Shown one piece after another: positions 1 to 9,019 of a stretch of 64,000 bases of DNA. Made by a program: the position numbers and the translations under genes. The notes under the pieces are model-generated. The model had not been told where the DNA came from. It made no database searches and saw only the letters and a program-made list of their open reading frames with translations. Source of the stretch: 73-13 sp035555435. GTDB taxonomy: Bacteria; Actinomycetota; Actinomycetes; Actinomycetales; Microbacteriaceae. The DNA lies in NCBI GenBank assembly GCA_035555435.1, contig DATMGN010000062.1:87765-151764 (forward strand). The letters are read 5' to 3'. The first letter of the stretch is position 1. The number at the start of each line of letters is the position of its first letter.

Positions 1-1383
1 GCGGTCGAGATCATGACCGTCGACACCGCCCGTGCCGGGGTCGTAGTCGATCGCGGACCCGAGCGGTCGTTGCAGGATCCGGAGCCCGGCGTCCGGCCCT
101 TCCGCGCTGAACACCTCGACCCCTGGCACCATCGCCGGCGAGTGGGGGTGCTCCCATGTGGTGAGGGTGCCGATCCTCGCGATCGCATCGCTGCGCGCCT
201 GCGAGACATGGACCTCGACGGTGCCGCTGCGAGCGACGATCTCGAGCTCCCGCGCGGCGTCCGGGCTGAGGCCGGGCGACCCGAGGAGGTACGCCTCGTC
301 GAAGGCCCGAGGGTCGAGCAGTAGCGATTGACCGTAGGTCGTCGAACCGTACGAGTGGAACACGCCGCTGATCGCCGCGTCCGGGTTGCGCCGGCGCAGC
401 TCCGCGACGTCGTCGACGAGGAGCCGCGCGCCCGCGTCGGCCAGCGCGATCCCGGGCTCGCTCAGCACGCCGCCGGAGTCGTATCCCAGCCACGCGATGA
501 ATGACTCGTGCCGTCCCGGTCGTCGTGCTGCGTCCTCGAAGAGCTGCTCGACGGTCGAGGCGAACTCGCGCGCGTCCGCGGTGTCGGTGTTGATGCCGTG
601 CACGACGTACGTGACCGACTCGGCGCGCTCGGGGTCGCCGAACGCGATCGCCGCCCTCGGCTCGTCGCCGTCGAGCCACAGGCTGATGAGCCTCGCGTTC
701 GGCCGGCTCGCGATGGTCATGGCGAGCGCGACGAGCCGCTCGCGGGTGGTCGCCGGGACATTCGGCCCGGCTGCGAGGAGGCGCGTGAGCAGCATCCGAT
801 GGTGCCGATCCCGATCCCGGTAGGACGATCCGTCGAGGCTGTCGGCACGCAGCCGCCGCGCCGCGGTCAACGCCGCGGGAGGAGCGCGGTGCCGACCCAG
901 GTCGTTCGCGTATCCGAACCCGTGGCCGGTGAGCAGCCCGGCGCCGAGTGCGAGCTGTCCGAACACGAAGTCCTGTGGCGGCATCGGCGTCACGTCGATG
1001 GCGGCGACCGCGATCGCCGCCGCCGTGCCGACCTCGTCCGCGGCGCGGCGGCGTGCATCGAGCTGCCAGAGCAGGCCTCCCGCCCCGTCCGGCTCGAGCG
1101 GGACCCGGAGCTCGAGAGCGTGCTCGGCGCGCGCGTGCGCGCGCTCGATCGCCGATGCGTAGTCCCGCAGCGCGAGCGCGCCGCGTCGGTAGCGCTCGCA
1201 CGCGTCCTCGATGGAACGGGCGAGCGCCGTCGTCTGCGCGCGCCAGAGGTCGAGCGCCGCCGACTCGCCCGTGACCGAGAGCACTCGAAGCTCCGCGACG
1301 GCGGCGTCGATGTCGGCCGCGGTATTCAGACAGATGTCGGCGGAGGCGCGCACCCCCGCGGGGTCGCCGAGCAGCGGCCTCAT
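1..1383 (-). CDS. DUF1023-type alpha/beta hydrolase, 3' end outside window
   Basis: An open frame runs from ATG at 1383 to the window edge (461 codons, no stop), so the C-terminus is missing. The first ~200 residues are mostly helical, with alternating Ala/Arg/Glu. The rest resembles the DUF1023 alpha/beta-hydrolase family: a strand TYVVHGINTDT and a nucleophile elbow FHSYGS with Ser at about residue 344 (the family usually has GHSYGS). A late GGVDGHDLD may carry the catalytic His. Its start overlaps the stop of the small upstream gene (ATGA), so it is translationally coupled to the type VII secretion set. DUF1023 proteins are often found in ESX-type loci; a role as substrate or processing enzyme is inference. 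Confidence 0.75.
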   Translation of the reverse strand, partial: MRPLLGDPAGVRASADICLNTAADIDAAVAELRVLSVTGESAALDLWRAQTTALARSIEDACERYRRGALALRDYASAIERAHARAEHALELRVPLEPDGAGGLLWQLDARRRAADEVGTAAAIAVAAIDVTPMPPQDFVFGQLALGAGLLTGHGFGYANDLGRHRAPPAALTAARRLRADSLDGSSYRDRDRHHRMLLTRLLAAGPNVPATTRERLVALAMTIASRPNARLISLWLDGDEPRAAIAFGDPERAESVTYVVHGINTDTADAREFASTVEQLFEDAARRPGRHESFIAWLGYDSGGVLSEPGIALADAGARLLVDDVAELRRRNPDAAISGVFHSYGSTTYGQSLLLDPRAFDEAYLLGSPGLSPDAARELEIVARSGTVEVHVSQARSDAIARIGTLTTWEHPHSPAMVPGVEVFSAEGPDAGLRILQRPLGSAIDYDPGTGGVDGHDLDR

Positions 1384-1661
1384 CGCCTCGCCTGTCCGGC
1401 GATGCGGCCGTCGACGCGCTCCAGCTCCCCCGCGATCGTGGTCAGGGATCGGCCGAGCGCGCCGAGACGCTCGGCGATGCGCGCACGCGTCAGGTCGCAG
1501 CACGTCGCGAACTCGCGGACCCGGTCGGCGAGCACCCGGTGACCGGTCATCTCGGCCGTCTCGGGCGGCACGGTCGGGGCGTGCGCGAGGCGCTCCGCGA
1601 TGCGTTCCGCACGACTCGCGAGGGCGAGCAGTGCCGCGACGTCGACCTCCAGGTCCGGCAT
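1380..1661 (-). CDS. Small EspC-like helical protein of the ESX locus
   Basis: This 93-residue, almost entirely helical protein (start MPDLEVDVAALLALASRAER) has the size and heptad-like pattern of the EspC/DUF2580 group of ESX-associated secreted proteins. Assignment to that group is by pattern only. It has no signal peptide and no membrane segment, but it has a CC pair near the middle (EFATCCDLTRAR). It lies 27 bases after the WXG100 gene and its stop overlaps the start of the DUF1023 gene. The position suggests a secreted partner or chaperone-like helper of the hydrolase. Confidence 0.6.
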   Translation of the reverse strand: MPDLEVDVAALLALASRAERIAERLAHAPTVPPETAEMTGHRVLADRVREFATCCDLTRARIAERLGALGRSLTTIAGELERVDGRIAGQARR

Positions 1662-1688
1662 CGATCCTCCTCGCTCGGCTCGGGCGAC

Positions 1689-1985
1689 TCAGTAGGCGAT
1701 CCGCGCCGCGAGCTGCTCGTCGGTGCTCTGCAGCGCGCTCGCCGCGCTCGTGAGGAACTGCGCCATGCTCTCGATCCCGCCGATCGTCGTGCGGGCACCG
1801 GCGGTGAACTGCTCGTAGGCGACGTCGAATGCGCCCGACGCCGCGCTCGTCGTGAAGCCGTCCTGGACGAGCTGCGTCACGAGCGCGCGCAGCTCTCCGA
1901 GCCGGGTCTCGAGGTCGACCTGGCCGGCTCGCAGCTGGCCCGCGGCCGTCTGCATCTGCTCGTAGGTCACATTGAGGTTGGGCAT
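1689..1985 (-). CDS. WXG100-family ESX secretion substrate
   Basis: A 98-residue helical-hairpin protein starting MPNLNVTYEQMQTAAGQLRA. At the turn, where classical members have WxG, it reads QDGFTTSAASGAF, the variant common in actinobacterial WXG100 proteins (SGF-V-T-...-A-x-G-A-F). WXG100 proteins form antiparallel four-helix dimers and are exported by the EccC/EssC ATPase. Start chosen at 1985 because a GGAG lies 10 bases upstream (complement of 1996-1999). No clear YxxxD/E tail is visible, so the export signal may sit on a partner. It lies 65 bases after the eccC stop, in the same direction. Confidence 0.85.
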   Translation of the reverse strand: MPNLNVTYEQMQTAAGQLRAGQVDLETRLGELRALVTQLVQDGFTTSAASGAFDVAYEQFTAGARTTIGGIESMAQFLTSAASALQSTDEQLAARIAY

Positions 1986-2050
1986 GATCCGTTCGCTCCA
2001 TTCGCTCGGGTCGGTCCTTGGGTTCCCGCCTGTGCGGTCGTCGACGCACG

Positions 2051-5000
2051 TTAGAGCGCACCCGAGGACCGCGGCGCGACGAATGGTGCGGATTGTGGAT
2101 AGCTCGGGGTACCCGCCGCCATGTGAGGAACTTGTACGCGCAGCACACGACCGTGCTCGATGAAGCACCCTCGGCCCGGCGGCCACGGGGGCCGCATCGC
2201 CCTGGGCAACGGGGTCCGCAGCAGCAGCTCCCCGTCCGCGGCATCGGGGCGCAGCAGGAGCCCGCGTCTCGCGTTCTTGATCTCCCCGAGCAATGCAGAG
2301 GCGCTGCTCCAACCCGCCGTCTCGTGCTCGGCGATGAGGAGCCCGGGGCCGCGACGCAGTCGTCGCGCGAGCTCGACGAGCGCCCGCTCCGCGACCGTGT
2401 GGGCGAGGTCCGCGACCCCCTCGACCACCACGGCGATCGGGACGGCTCGACCCCGCTCGAGCGCATCGAGCAGTTCGTCGGCGAGCGCCGCGACATCCTC
2501 GGGACGCTCGGCGCGCCGCGCGAAGCTTCCGTGCGCGGAGAGCGCTGACGCCTCGCTCCCGAAGTAGACGAGCTCGGGCCGGCCACCGCGCTCGAGGGCG
2601 CCGACGAGCCATTCGAGGGCACCCGATCGGCCGCTGCCGGGCGGCCCCGCGAGCAGGACGATCCCGCGCGGCTCGAAGCCGACGGGCTGCAGCGTGTCGT
2701 AGGCAACACCCAGGACCGGAAGACCGTGGATCGACGCCGGCATCGAATGCGCCGGCACCAGCGACGGGAGCGCGCCGATCGGGGGCGGACCGGCGCCGTG
2801 CCGCGTCGTACCACTCGCCGAATCGCCCCGAGCGCGCTCGATCCCGTCCGGGGAGGCGTCCTCGAGCGCCGCGACCGCGAGCTGCGTCTCCAGTCGGTCG
2901 ACGATCGCCCGGCCCGGAGGAGCATCATCCGCGAGGCCGTCCTTGGCGACGCCGAGCATCGTGTAGCCGAGCGAATCCGCGAGCCGCAGCACGACACGGC
3001 GCTGGATGCCCGCCGCCGCCACCGAAGGCACGGCGCCGGGCCGGTCGGCGCTCAGCGCGATGTGCAGGCCGAGTCGTCGGCCCTGCGCGAGCACGTCCGC
3101 GATGACGTCGGGTTCGCCCGCACGCCCGAGCGAGCGATCCCAGAACTCCCGGAAGGCGGCGAAGCCGTCGAGGAGCAGGAGCAGTCGCGGCTCGTCGGGA
3201 CGTCCCGCGAGCCGGCGGTACTCCCCGATGTCGCCGGCCCCGAGGGCCGAGTATCGGGCACCGCGATCGACGAGCTCGTCGCGCCAGCGGACGAGCAGCC
3301 GTTCGACCCGCTCGGCATCGCTGCCGGGGACGATCGCGCCGACGTGCGGCAGCGCCTCGAGCGGCAGCAGCCCGCCGCCGGCGAAGTCGAGCCCGTAGAC
3401 ATGCACGGGGGCCCGGCGAGCCCTCGGGCCCGTCGCCGCCGCGAGGGCGCGCAGCGCCGTGGTCTTGCCGGACCCTCCGGTGCCGTAGAACGCGATGTGC
3501 CCGTCGACGTCGGGACGGAACCAAGCGGTGACGCGGCGCTGGCGCTCGGGCTCGTCGCCGACGCCGAGCGGGATCCGCGTCTCGTCGCCGATCGGGAGCT
3601 CGCTCAGCCCGATAGTCGAGGGGAGCTCGTCGAGCCAGGGCCGACGCGGCGGGGGCAGGCCGCGCCTCGTCGCGGCGCGGACGACCGTCTCGACGAGCCG
3701 CTGCTGATCGGTCGGACCGGTCGTGGGAGCGCGGGCGGCCTGCGCAGGTTCCGACCAGGCGAGGGCGGGCCCGAAGCGCAGCGCCGCGACCCGGATGTCA
3801 TCCTTCCTCGGCTCGGACGTCGCGCGCCCGCCCGAGTACGCGCTCTGAAATGCGACGGGCCGGCCCGCGCCGATCCGGACGAACGCGCGCCCGGCGAGTC
3901 CGGCGTCCAGCTGTGCGGCATCGGGGGTGCCGATGACGTCGCGACTGTCCGCCGGGTCGGCCATCCGCAGGGCGATCCGCACGCTCGTGTTCGCCCGGAC
4001 GTCATCCCGGATGACGCCGGCGGGGCGCTGCGTCGCGAGCACGAGGTGGATGCCGAGCGAGCGGCCGCGCTGCGCGAGGTCGATGAGGCCCTCGATGAAG
4101 TCGGGCACGTCCTTGGCGAGCGCGGCGAGCTCGTCGATGACGATGACGAGCGCCGGCGGGGTCGCGGGATCGCCGCGACGCTCGAGCTCGACGAGGTTCT
4201 TCGCGCCGCGCTGATGGAGCAGCGCCTCGCGCAGCCGCAGCTCGGCGCCCAGGCTCGTGAGCGCTCGGCGCACGAGCGCTGGTGTGAGGTCCGTGACGAG
4301 TCCCACGCAGTGCGGCAGCCGGACGCAGTCGGCGAAGGCCGACCCGCCTTTGTAGTCCACCAGGAGGAACGTCACGCGCTCCGGCGAGTACTCGACCGCG
4401 AGCCCCAGCACCCAGGCCTGCAGGAACTCGCTCTTGCCGGATCCCGTCGTACCGCCGACGAGTGCGTGGGGGCCGTCGGCCCGGAGGTCGAGCGGCAGCG
4501 GCACGCCGCCGGCGACGCCGACGAGGGCGCGCAGGCGCGCGCCGTGCACCGGCTCGGTCGCCGGTGCATCGCCGGGCGGGGCGAGCGACCCGTTCTCCCG
4601 CCACCGCCCGATGATCGCATCGGGGTCCTCGTGCGCCTCGTCGCCGATCAGCTCGCGGTGGGTGACCCGGGTCGGGAGCTCCGCCGCGCCTTCGGCGGCC
4701 GCCGCGTCGAGCAGGGGCGCGAGGGCCCGTGCGAAGACGTCGGCCCGCTCGCGGTCGAGCGCGTCCGGCTCGACGGCGGCGACGCGCTCGCCGAGTCGGA
4801 CGAACGAGACGGTGACATGCTCGTGCTCGCCCCTGCGGTCGACGACGGTGCGGCAGGAGGCGGGGAGCCGGGCCGCCGTCTCGGCGAGCCACAGCACGAA
4901 CACGCCGGCGTCGGGGCCCCGCTCGCTGATCCGCACGAGCCGCTCCCGCTCGAGGGGAGCGCGGTCGGCGACCACGACGATCAGCGCGGGGACGGGCGAT

Positions 5001-6577
5001 CGCGTGCCGGGGACCTCGCCCGGCGCGCGGGCGTCCACCCGCCCACTGCGGTCCGCCGCGCTCGTGCCCGATGCGAGCGCCCCGCGTCGGCTCGGCTCGC
5101 GCCCCGCGAGCCGTTCGTCGATCCGCGCCTCGATCGCGGTGACGAGCGCGCTCGCGCTCGCTGCAGTGTCGGCGAGGGCGACGGCACGCATCGCGGCCGA
5201 TGCGCTGGCCGCGTGCGGCGTCCATTTGAGCCAGTCGAGCTCGCGGGCCCATGCGCTCGTCGCGATCGCGGCGACGCCGAGCTCTCCGGGGGCGTGCAGG
5301 CCGAGGAGCTGGGCGAGGATCGCGTGCACGAGCGGCGGGGTTGCCGCGGGCGGTCCTGCGATCCCGATGGCGCCCGCGTCGACGAAGTCCTCGACGATCG
5401 GGAGGCCCGCGACGCGCGCCTGCGCGGCGACGAGGTCACGCACCCGCTGCTCATGGGCGGGTTCGAGCGCACCGGGCTCCGGCACGGTGAGCTCGGTGCG
5501 GCTCGGCAGCGCTCCGACCCCGAGCCGCACGCGCAGGAAGCCGGTGTGCTCGGTACGCCGCGTCCAGAGCAGTTCGCTCCGCGCCCCGGCTGCTTCGACG
5601 ACCTCGCCGCTCGACGGCGCCTCGGCGAGCCGACTGGCCCGCTCTCGCCCGTGCGCGGCCCGGAGCTCCTCCTCCAGCCGTACCATCCCCGACTCGAACC
5701 TCGCCGCTGCGCGTTCGCGCTCGCGCCGCTGCCTGCGCCGCTGCACGAGCGTGCTGCCGAGGAGCATGACGGGCGACATGAGGGCGAACAGCAGCATGAC
5801 GGGGCGCGCGAGCACGACCGCGAGCGCGACGCCGAACAGGATCGGTGCCGCGATTGCCGCCCAAGGCAGGGGCTCCCGCGCGCGCTCGGGCGGCGGGGCC
5901 GGCACCGCGAGCCGTTCGCCCGGGTAGCGCGGCTCGACGCGAGGTGAGCGGTTGAACGCGTTCGAGGCCGCTCGCTCTGGTCGCGGCCCGTCATCGGGGC
6001 GCCGTGTGCAGCGCAGCGCGGTCCTCCCGAGCACGATGACACCCGAGTCTTCGATGGCGACGCGGGGCACGACGACCCCGTCGACCTCGAGCCCGTTCGC
6101 CGAGCCGAGGTCGACCCAGCACAGGCCATCGCCGACCTCCAGTCGCGCATGACGCGCCGACACCGCGGGGTCCTCCAGCACGAGGTCGCACCGCTCTGCG
6201 CGCCCGACGACCCACGCGCCGGCGCCGAGCGTCCACCTGGCGCCGCGCTGCGGACCGGAGATCACCTCGACGTCGACGGCCGCCGTCTCGCGTCCGCCCG
6301 GGGCGTCGGCGATCGCGACGCGCATGCCCGAGACGAGCCGGCCGTCGCCGATCGCGGCCCGCGCGGGCAGCGCCTCCCACTCGGGCTCCCCAGCATCGCG
6401 CGACATCAGCCGGCTCAGCGTGAGCGCTCGAGCGACACCGACACGGGCCCCGGCCCCTGGCGGGTCGCGCTCGAGGATCGCGCGGGCGAGCGCCCCGATC
6501 GACGTCGACGGCGCCGCCTCGACCTCGAGATCCTCGGGCGCGCCATCGGCGCGGACGAGGGTCAGCAGCAAGCGCAT
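2051..6577 (-). CDS. eccC: Type VII secretion FtsK/SpoIIIE ATPase with N-terminal FHA domain
   Basis: Membrane motor of a type VII secretion system, 1508 residues. Order: a degenerate FHA-like or ubiquitin-like N-terminus (1-80); an FHA domain (about 85-190; GRAERCDLVLEDPAVSARH near 122-140); two membrane segments (about 234-275); an Arg-rich linker; three FtsK-like ATPase domains. Walker A of domain 1 is GGTTGSGKS (Lys ~715) with Walker B VIVIDEL. Domain 2 has GTGGSGKT (Lys ~1038) but LLLLLDGF, without the catalytic Glu. Domain 3 has GPPGSGRS, with Arg ~1317 instead of Lys, and VVVEG, so it looks inactive. FHA in front of the membrane segments recalls Firmicutes EssC rather than mycobacterial EccC. 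Start 6577 is chosen because the frame further upstream lacks domain homology and runs into panE. Confidence 0.92.
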   Translation of the reverse strand: MRLLLTLVRADGAPEDLEVEAAPSTSIGALARAILERDPPGAGARVGVARALTLSRLMSRDAGEPEWEALPARAAIGDGRLVSGMRVAIADAPGGRETAAVDVEVISGPQRGARWTLGAGAWVVGRAERCDLVLEDPAVSARHARLEVGDGLCWVDLGSANGLEVDGVVVPRVAIEDSGVIVLGRTALRCTRRPDDGPRPERAASNAFNRSPRVEPRYPGERLAVPAPPPERAREPLPWAAIAAPILFGVALAVVLARPVMLLFALMSPVMLLGSTLVQRRRQRRERERAAARFESGMVRLEEELRAAHGRERASRLAEAPSSGEVVEAAGARSELLWTRRTEHTGFLRVRLGVGALPSRTELTVPEPGALEPAHEQRVRDLVAAQARVAGLPIVEDFVDAGAIGIAGPPAATPPLVHAILAQLLGLHAPGELGVAAIATSAWARELDWLKWTPHAASASAAMRAVALADTAASASALVTAIEARIDERLAGREPSRRGALASGTSAADRSGRVDARAPGEVPGTRSPVPALIVVVADRAPLERERLVRISERGPDAGVFVLWLAETAARLPASCRTVVDRRGEHEHVTVSFVRLGERVAAVEPDALDRERADVFARALAPLLDAAAAEGAAELPTRVTHRELIGDEAHEDPDAIIGRWRENGSLAPPGDAPATEPVHGARLRALVGVAGGVPLPLDLRADGPHALVGGTTGSGKSEFLQAWVLGLAVEYSPERVTFLLVDYKGGSAFADCVRLPHCVGLVTDLTPALVRRALTSLGAELRLREALLHQRGAKNLVELERRGDPATPPALVIVIDELAALAKDVPDFIEGLIDLAQRGRSLGIHLVLATQRPAGVIRDDVRANTSVRIALRMADPADSRDVIGTPDAAQLDAGLAGRAFVRIGAGRPVAFQSAYSGGRATSEPRKDDIRVAALRFGPALAWSEPAQAARAPTTGPTDQQRLVETVVRAATRRGLPPPRRPWLDELPSTIGLSELPIGDETRIPLGVGDEPERQRRVTAWFRPDVDGHIAFYGTGGSGKTTALRALAAATGPRARRAPVHVYGLDFAGGGLLPLEALPHVGAIVPGSDAERVERLLVRWRDELVDRGARYSALGAGDIGEYRRLAGRPDEPRLLLLLDGFAAFREFWDRSLGRAGEPDVIADVLAQGRRLGLHIALSADRPGAVPSVAAAGIQRRVVLRLADSLGYTMLGVAKDGLADDAPPGRAIVDRLETQLAVAALEDASPDGIERARGDSASGTTRHGAGPPPIGALPSLVPAHSMPASIHGLPVLGVAYDTLQPVGFEPRGIVLLAGPPGSGRSGALEWLVGALERGGRPELVYFGSEASALSAHGSFARRAERPEDVAALADELLDALERGRAVPIAVVVEGVADLAHTVAERALVELARRLRRGPGLLIAEHETAGWSSASALLGEIKNARRGLLLRPDAADGELLLRTPLPRAMRPPWPPGRGCFIEHGRVLRVQVPHMAAGTPSYPQSAPFVAPRSSGAL

Positions 6578-6646
6578 CCGGCGACGATGGCAGAACGCGA
6601 GCTGCCGCGCCCCACGCCGACGTCCGATTGTGGAGACGCGCCGTCG

Positions 6647-6652
6647 TACTGT
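6647..6652 (+). promoter_or_regulatory. -10 hexamer of leaderless panE
   Basis: TACTGT, then six bases, then the GTG of panE. This places transcription start at the start codon. It lies in the 81-base gap to divergent eccC. Confidence 0.5.
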
Positions 6653-6658
6653 GGATAG

Positions 6659-7654
6659 GTGCGTGTCGGCGTCCTCGGTGCTGGCGCGGTCGGCGGCCTC
6701 ATCGCGGCGCTGCTGGACCGTGCGGGCCACGACGTCGAGGTGACGGCGCGGGGCGAGCAGCTCGCCGCGATCCGGGACGGCGGCCTGCGCCTCGACGGCG
6801 GCTTCGGGGAGCACACGGCCCGGGTGCAGGCGGGCGAGGGACTCTCCGCGCGGCCCGACATCGCGTTCCTCACCACGAAGGCGCAGGACGCGGCCGACGC
6901 GATCGTGCCGGACGCGCACCTGCTCGACGGCGTCCCCGTCGTCATCGTGCAGAACGGCCTCGGGGGCCTCGACGTCGCGCGCGGACTGCTGCCGCGCTCC
7001 CCGCTCGTCGGCGCGCTCGCGCTCTTCGCGGTCTCCTACCTGGAGCCCGGGCGGGTCACCGTGACCGCGGCGCTGCCGACGATCGTCGGCGCCGGACCGG
7101 GGTGCACGCGCGAGCAGCTCGATGAGGTCGTCGCCGCGATCGGCGAGGCCATCCCGCTCGAGGTGACCGACGACATCGTCGGCGCGCAGTGGACGAAGCT
7201 GCTCATCAACCACGTCAACGCGATGCCCGCGATCACGGGCCTCAGCGTCCAGGACACGATCCGCGACCGGCGGCTGCGACGCGTCATCACCGCGAGCATG
7301 CGCGAGACGTCGCGGATCGCGCGGGCGACGGGCGCTCGGTTCGCGGCGATGCAGGGCACTCCGGGCTGGCTCGCGAGCGTCATCGCCCGACTGCCGCTGT
7401 GGGCGGCGCAGGTCGTGCCGCTCATCATCAACCACCGGCTCGGCGAGGTGCCGAACCCGGGCTCGACGCTGCAGTCGATCCGCCGTGGGCGGCGCACCGA
7501 GATCGACTACCTCAACGGCGCGACGACGCGCGTCGCGGCGGAGCACGGCCTGACGGCGCCCGTCAACGCCGCGATCGTCGCGCTCGTGCACGAGGTCGAG
7601 CGCACGGGCGCCTTCATCGCCCCCGCCGACGTCGTCCGCCGGGTCCCCCGGTGA
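6659..7654 (+). CDS. panE: Ketopantoate reductase family protein
   Basis: A 331-residue member of the ApbA/PanE family, which reduces 2-dehydropantoate to pantoate with NADPH in coenzyme A synthesis. The Rossmann motif VGVLGAGAVGG opens the protein and NGLGG follows at the hinge. The C-terminal helical domain contains the catalytic Lys region AQWTKLLINHVNAMPAITG. The GTG start is supported by the leaderless-type hexamer directly upstream. Paralogues acting on other 2-oxo acids exist, so pantoate specificity is likely but not proven. It is followed by mutY on the same strand. Confidence 0.8.
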   Translation: MRVGVLGAGAVGGLIAALLDRAGHDVEVTARGEQLAAIRDGGLRLDGGFGEHTARVQAGEGLSARPDIAFLTTKAQDAADAIVPDAHLLDGVPVVIVQNGLGGLDVARGLLPRSPLVGALALFAVSYLEPGRVTVTAALPTIVGAGPGCTREQLDEVVAAIGEAIPLEVTDDIVGAQWTKLLINHVNAMPAITGLSVQDTIRDRRLRRVITASMRETSRIARATGARFAAMQGTPGWLASVIARLPLWAAQVVPLIINHRLGEVPNPGSTLQSIRRGRRTEIDYLNGATTRVAAEHGLTAPVNAAIVALVHEVERTGAFIAPADVVRRVPR

Positions 7655-7663
7655 ACCCCCGTC

Positions 7664-7723
7664 TTTCAGGTCTGGAGCGACGTACGTGAGCAATACGCAC
7701 GCGAACGCCGCCCCAGACCTGAA
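7664..7723. repeat. 60-bp near-palindromic element, copy A, overlapping the mutY start
   Basis: Outer arms TTCAGGTCTGG (7665-7675) and CCAGACCTGAA (7713-7723) are perfect complements. Inner parts share GTACG, GCAATACGCA and CACGCGAAC with a second copy near 20638-20698. The mutY Shine-Dalgarno GGAG (7674-7677) touches the left arm and the GTG start lies in the loop. Confidence 0.75.
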
Positions 7724-8570
7724 CAGCGTGCGTGACTGGTACCGCGTGCACGGGCGCGACTTCCTGTGGCGCCGCCCCGGCATGACGCCGTGGGGCATCT
7801 ACCTCATCGAGATCATGGCGCAGCAGACGCAGATCGAGCGCGCCGCCCGGGTCGCGCTCGAGTGGATCGAGCGCTGGCCGACCCCGTCGGCGCTCGCCGC
7901 GACCCCGCCGTCGGAGGTGCTGCGTGCGTGGGGACGGCTCGGCTACCCGCGGCGGGCGCTCGCCCTGCACGCCGCTGCGACGGCGATCGCGACCGAGCAC
8001 GGCGACGAGGTCCCGAGAGAACTCGATGCGCTGCTGTCCCTGCCCGGCGTCGGCCCGTACACGGCGGCCGCGGTCGCATCCTTCGCCTACGGCCAGCGCG
8101 TCCCCGTCGTCGACACGAACATTCGCCGGGTGCTCGTGCGCGCCCTGCTCGGCGTCGAGACGCTCCCGCCGAGCACGCGGCGCGACGCCGCGCTCATGGA
8201 GTCCGTGCTGCCGCACGACGCCGAGGAGGCGAAGATCATGAACGTCGCCGTCATGGAGCTCGGCGCGCTCGTGTGCACGCCGAGGTCGCCCGACTGCGAG
8301 CGCTGCCCCATCGCGGAGCACTGCGCGTGGCGCGCGGCCGGCTATCCGCCCGCGTCCGCCCCCGGCCGCCCGAAGCAGCCGCGGTTCGCGGGTTCCGACC
8401 GCGAGGCGCGCGGGATCGTCATGGCCGAGCTCCGCTCGGCGGATCGCCCCGTCGGGCGCGACGAGCTGACGACCCTCATCCCGGACCCGGATCGCCTGAC
8501 TCGGGCGCTCGCGGGGCTCACCGCCGACGGGCTCGCCGTCCGCTCCGCCCGGGGCTACACGCTCCCCTGA
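7686..8570 (+). CDS. mutY: A/G-specific adenine DNA glycosylase
   Basis: Removes adenine mispaired with 8-oxoguanine. In its 294 residues: catalytic Glu42 (LIEIMAQQTQ), helix-hairpin-helix LPGVGPYTAAA, catalytic Asp143 (VVDTN) and the [4Fe-4S] loop C-x6-C-x2-C-x5-C (Cys197, 204, 207, 213). The last ~70 residues look like a small winged helix rather than the MutT-like 8-oxoG reader of E. coli MutY, as in other short actinobacterial forms. The GTG at 7686 has GGAG eight bases upstream. However, the first ~13 residues are encoded by a palindromic repeat, and GTG at 7728 is an alternative start that would remove this tail. It converges with rbfA, with a 6-base gap. Confidence 0.93.
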   Translation: MSNTHANAAPDLNSVRDWYRVHGRDFLWRRPGMTPWGIYLIEIMAQQTQIERAARVALEWIERWPTPSALAATPPSEVLRAWGRLGYPRRALALHAAATAIATEHGDEVPRELDALLSLPGVGPYTAAAVASFAYGQRVPVVDTNIRRVLVRALLGVETLPPSTRRDAALMESVLPHDAEEAKIMNVAVMELGALVCTPRSPDCERCPIAEHCAWRAAGYPPASAPGRPKQPRFAGSDREARGIVMAELRSADRPVGRDELTTLIPDPDRLTRALAGLTADGLAVRSARGYTLP

Positions 8571-8576
8571 CGACGC

Positions 8577-9017
8577 TCAGGCGTCCTCGTCGGAAAGCTC
8601 ACGAGGCTTGACGTAAGGGTCGGGGTCGCCCGCGTACTGCGCGTGCGCCGCGAGCGCCTCGACCTCGGCGTCCCGACGCGCCGCCTCCGCGAGCGCGGAC
8701 TCGATCGCCGCGGCGTTCTCCGGGATGGCGTCCGCGATGAACTCCAGCGACGGCGTCAGGCGCACCGACAGCTGCCGACCGACCTCCGTGCGCAGCATCC
8801 CCGTCGCGGCCTTGAGCGCCGCGGCCGAGTCGCGGCGCTCCTCCTCCGTGCCGTACACGGTGTAGAACACCGAGGCGTGCTGGAGGTCGCCCGTGACCCG
8901 GACGTCCGTAATCGTCACGAAGCCGAGGCGCGGATCCCGCAGCCCCTTCTCCAGCCGGCGCGCCACGATCTCGCGGATCCGATCCGCCATCTTGGCGACG
9001 CGTTCCGGGTTGGCCAT
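8577..9017 (-). CDS. rbfA: Ribosome-binding factor A
   Basis: A 146-residue KH-like protein that binds the 30S subunit in late 16S rRNA 5'-end maturation. The N-terminus MANPERVAKMADRIREIVAR and the core DPRLGFVTITDVRVTGDLQ are typical. The acidic C-terminal tail (ELSDEDA) is usual for actinobacteria. It starts two bases after the infB stop, so it is co-translated as the last gene of the nusA operon. The truB gene that often follows is absent; mutY converges instead. Confidence 0.95.
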   Translation of the reverse strand: MANPERVAKMADRIREIVARRLEKGLRDPRLGFVTITDVRVTGDLQHASVFYTVYGTEEERRDSAAALKAATGMLRTEVGRQLSVRLTPSLEFIADAIPENAAAIESALAEAARRDAEVEALAAHAQYAGDPDPYVKPRELSDEDA

Positions 9018-9019
9018 CG

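Noticed and set aside
2726..5947. A 1073-codon open frame on the plus strand opposite the secretion ATPase gene
   Set aside because: Its product is Arg/Asp/Glu-rich without any domain, as expected from the complement of a GC-rich gene. The minus strand carries clear ATPase motifs.
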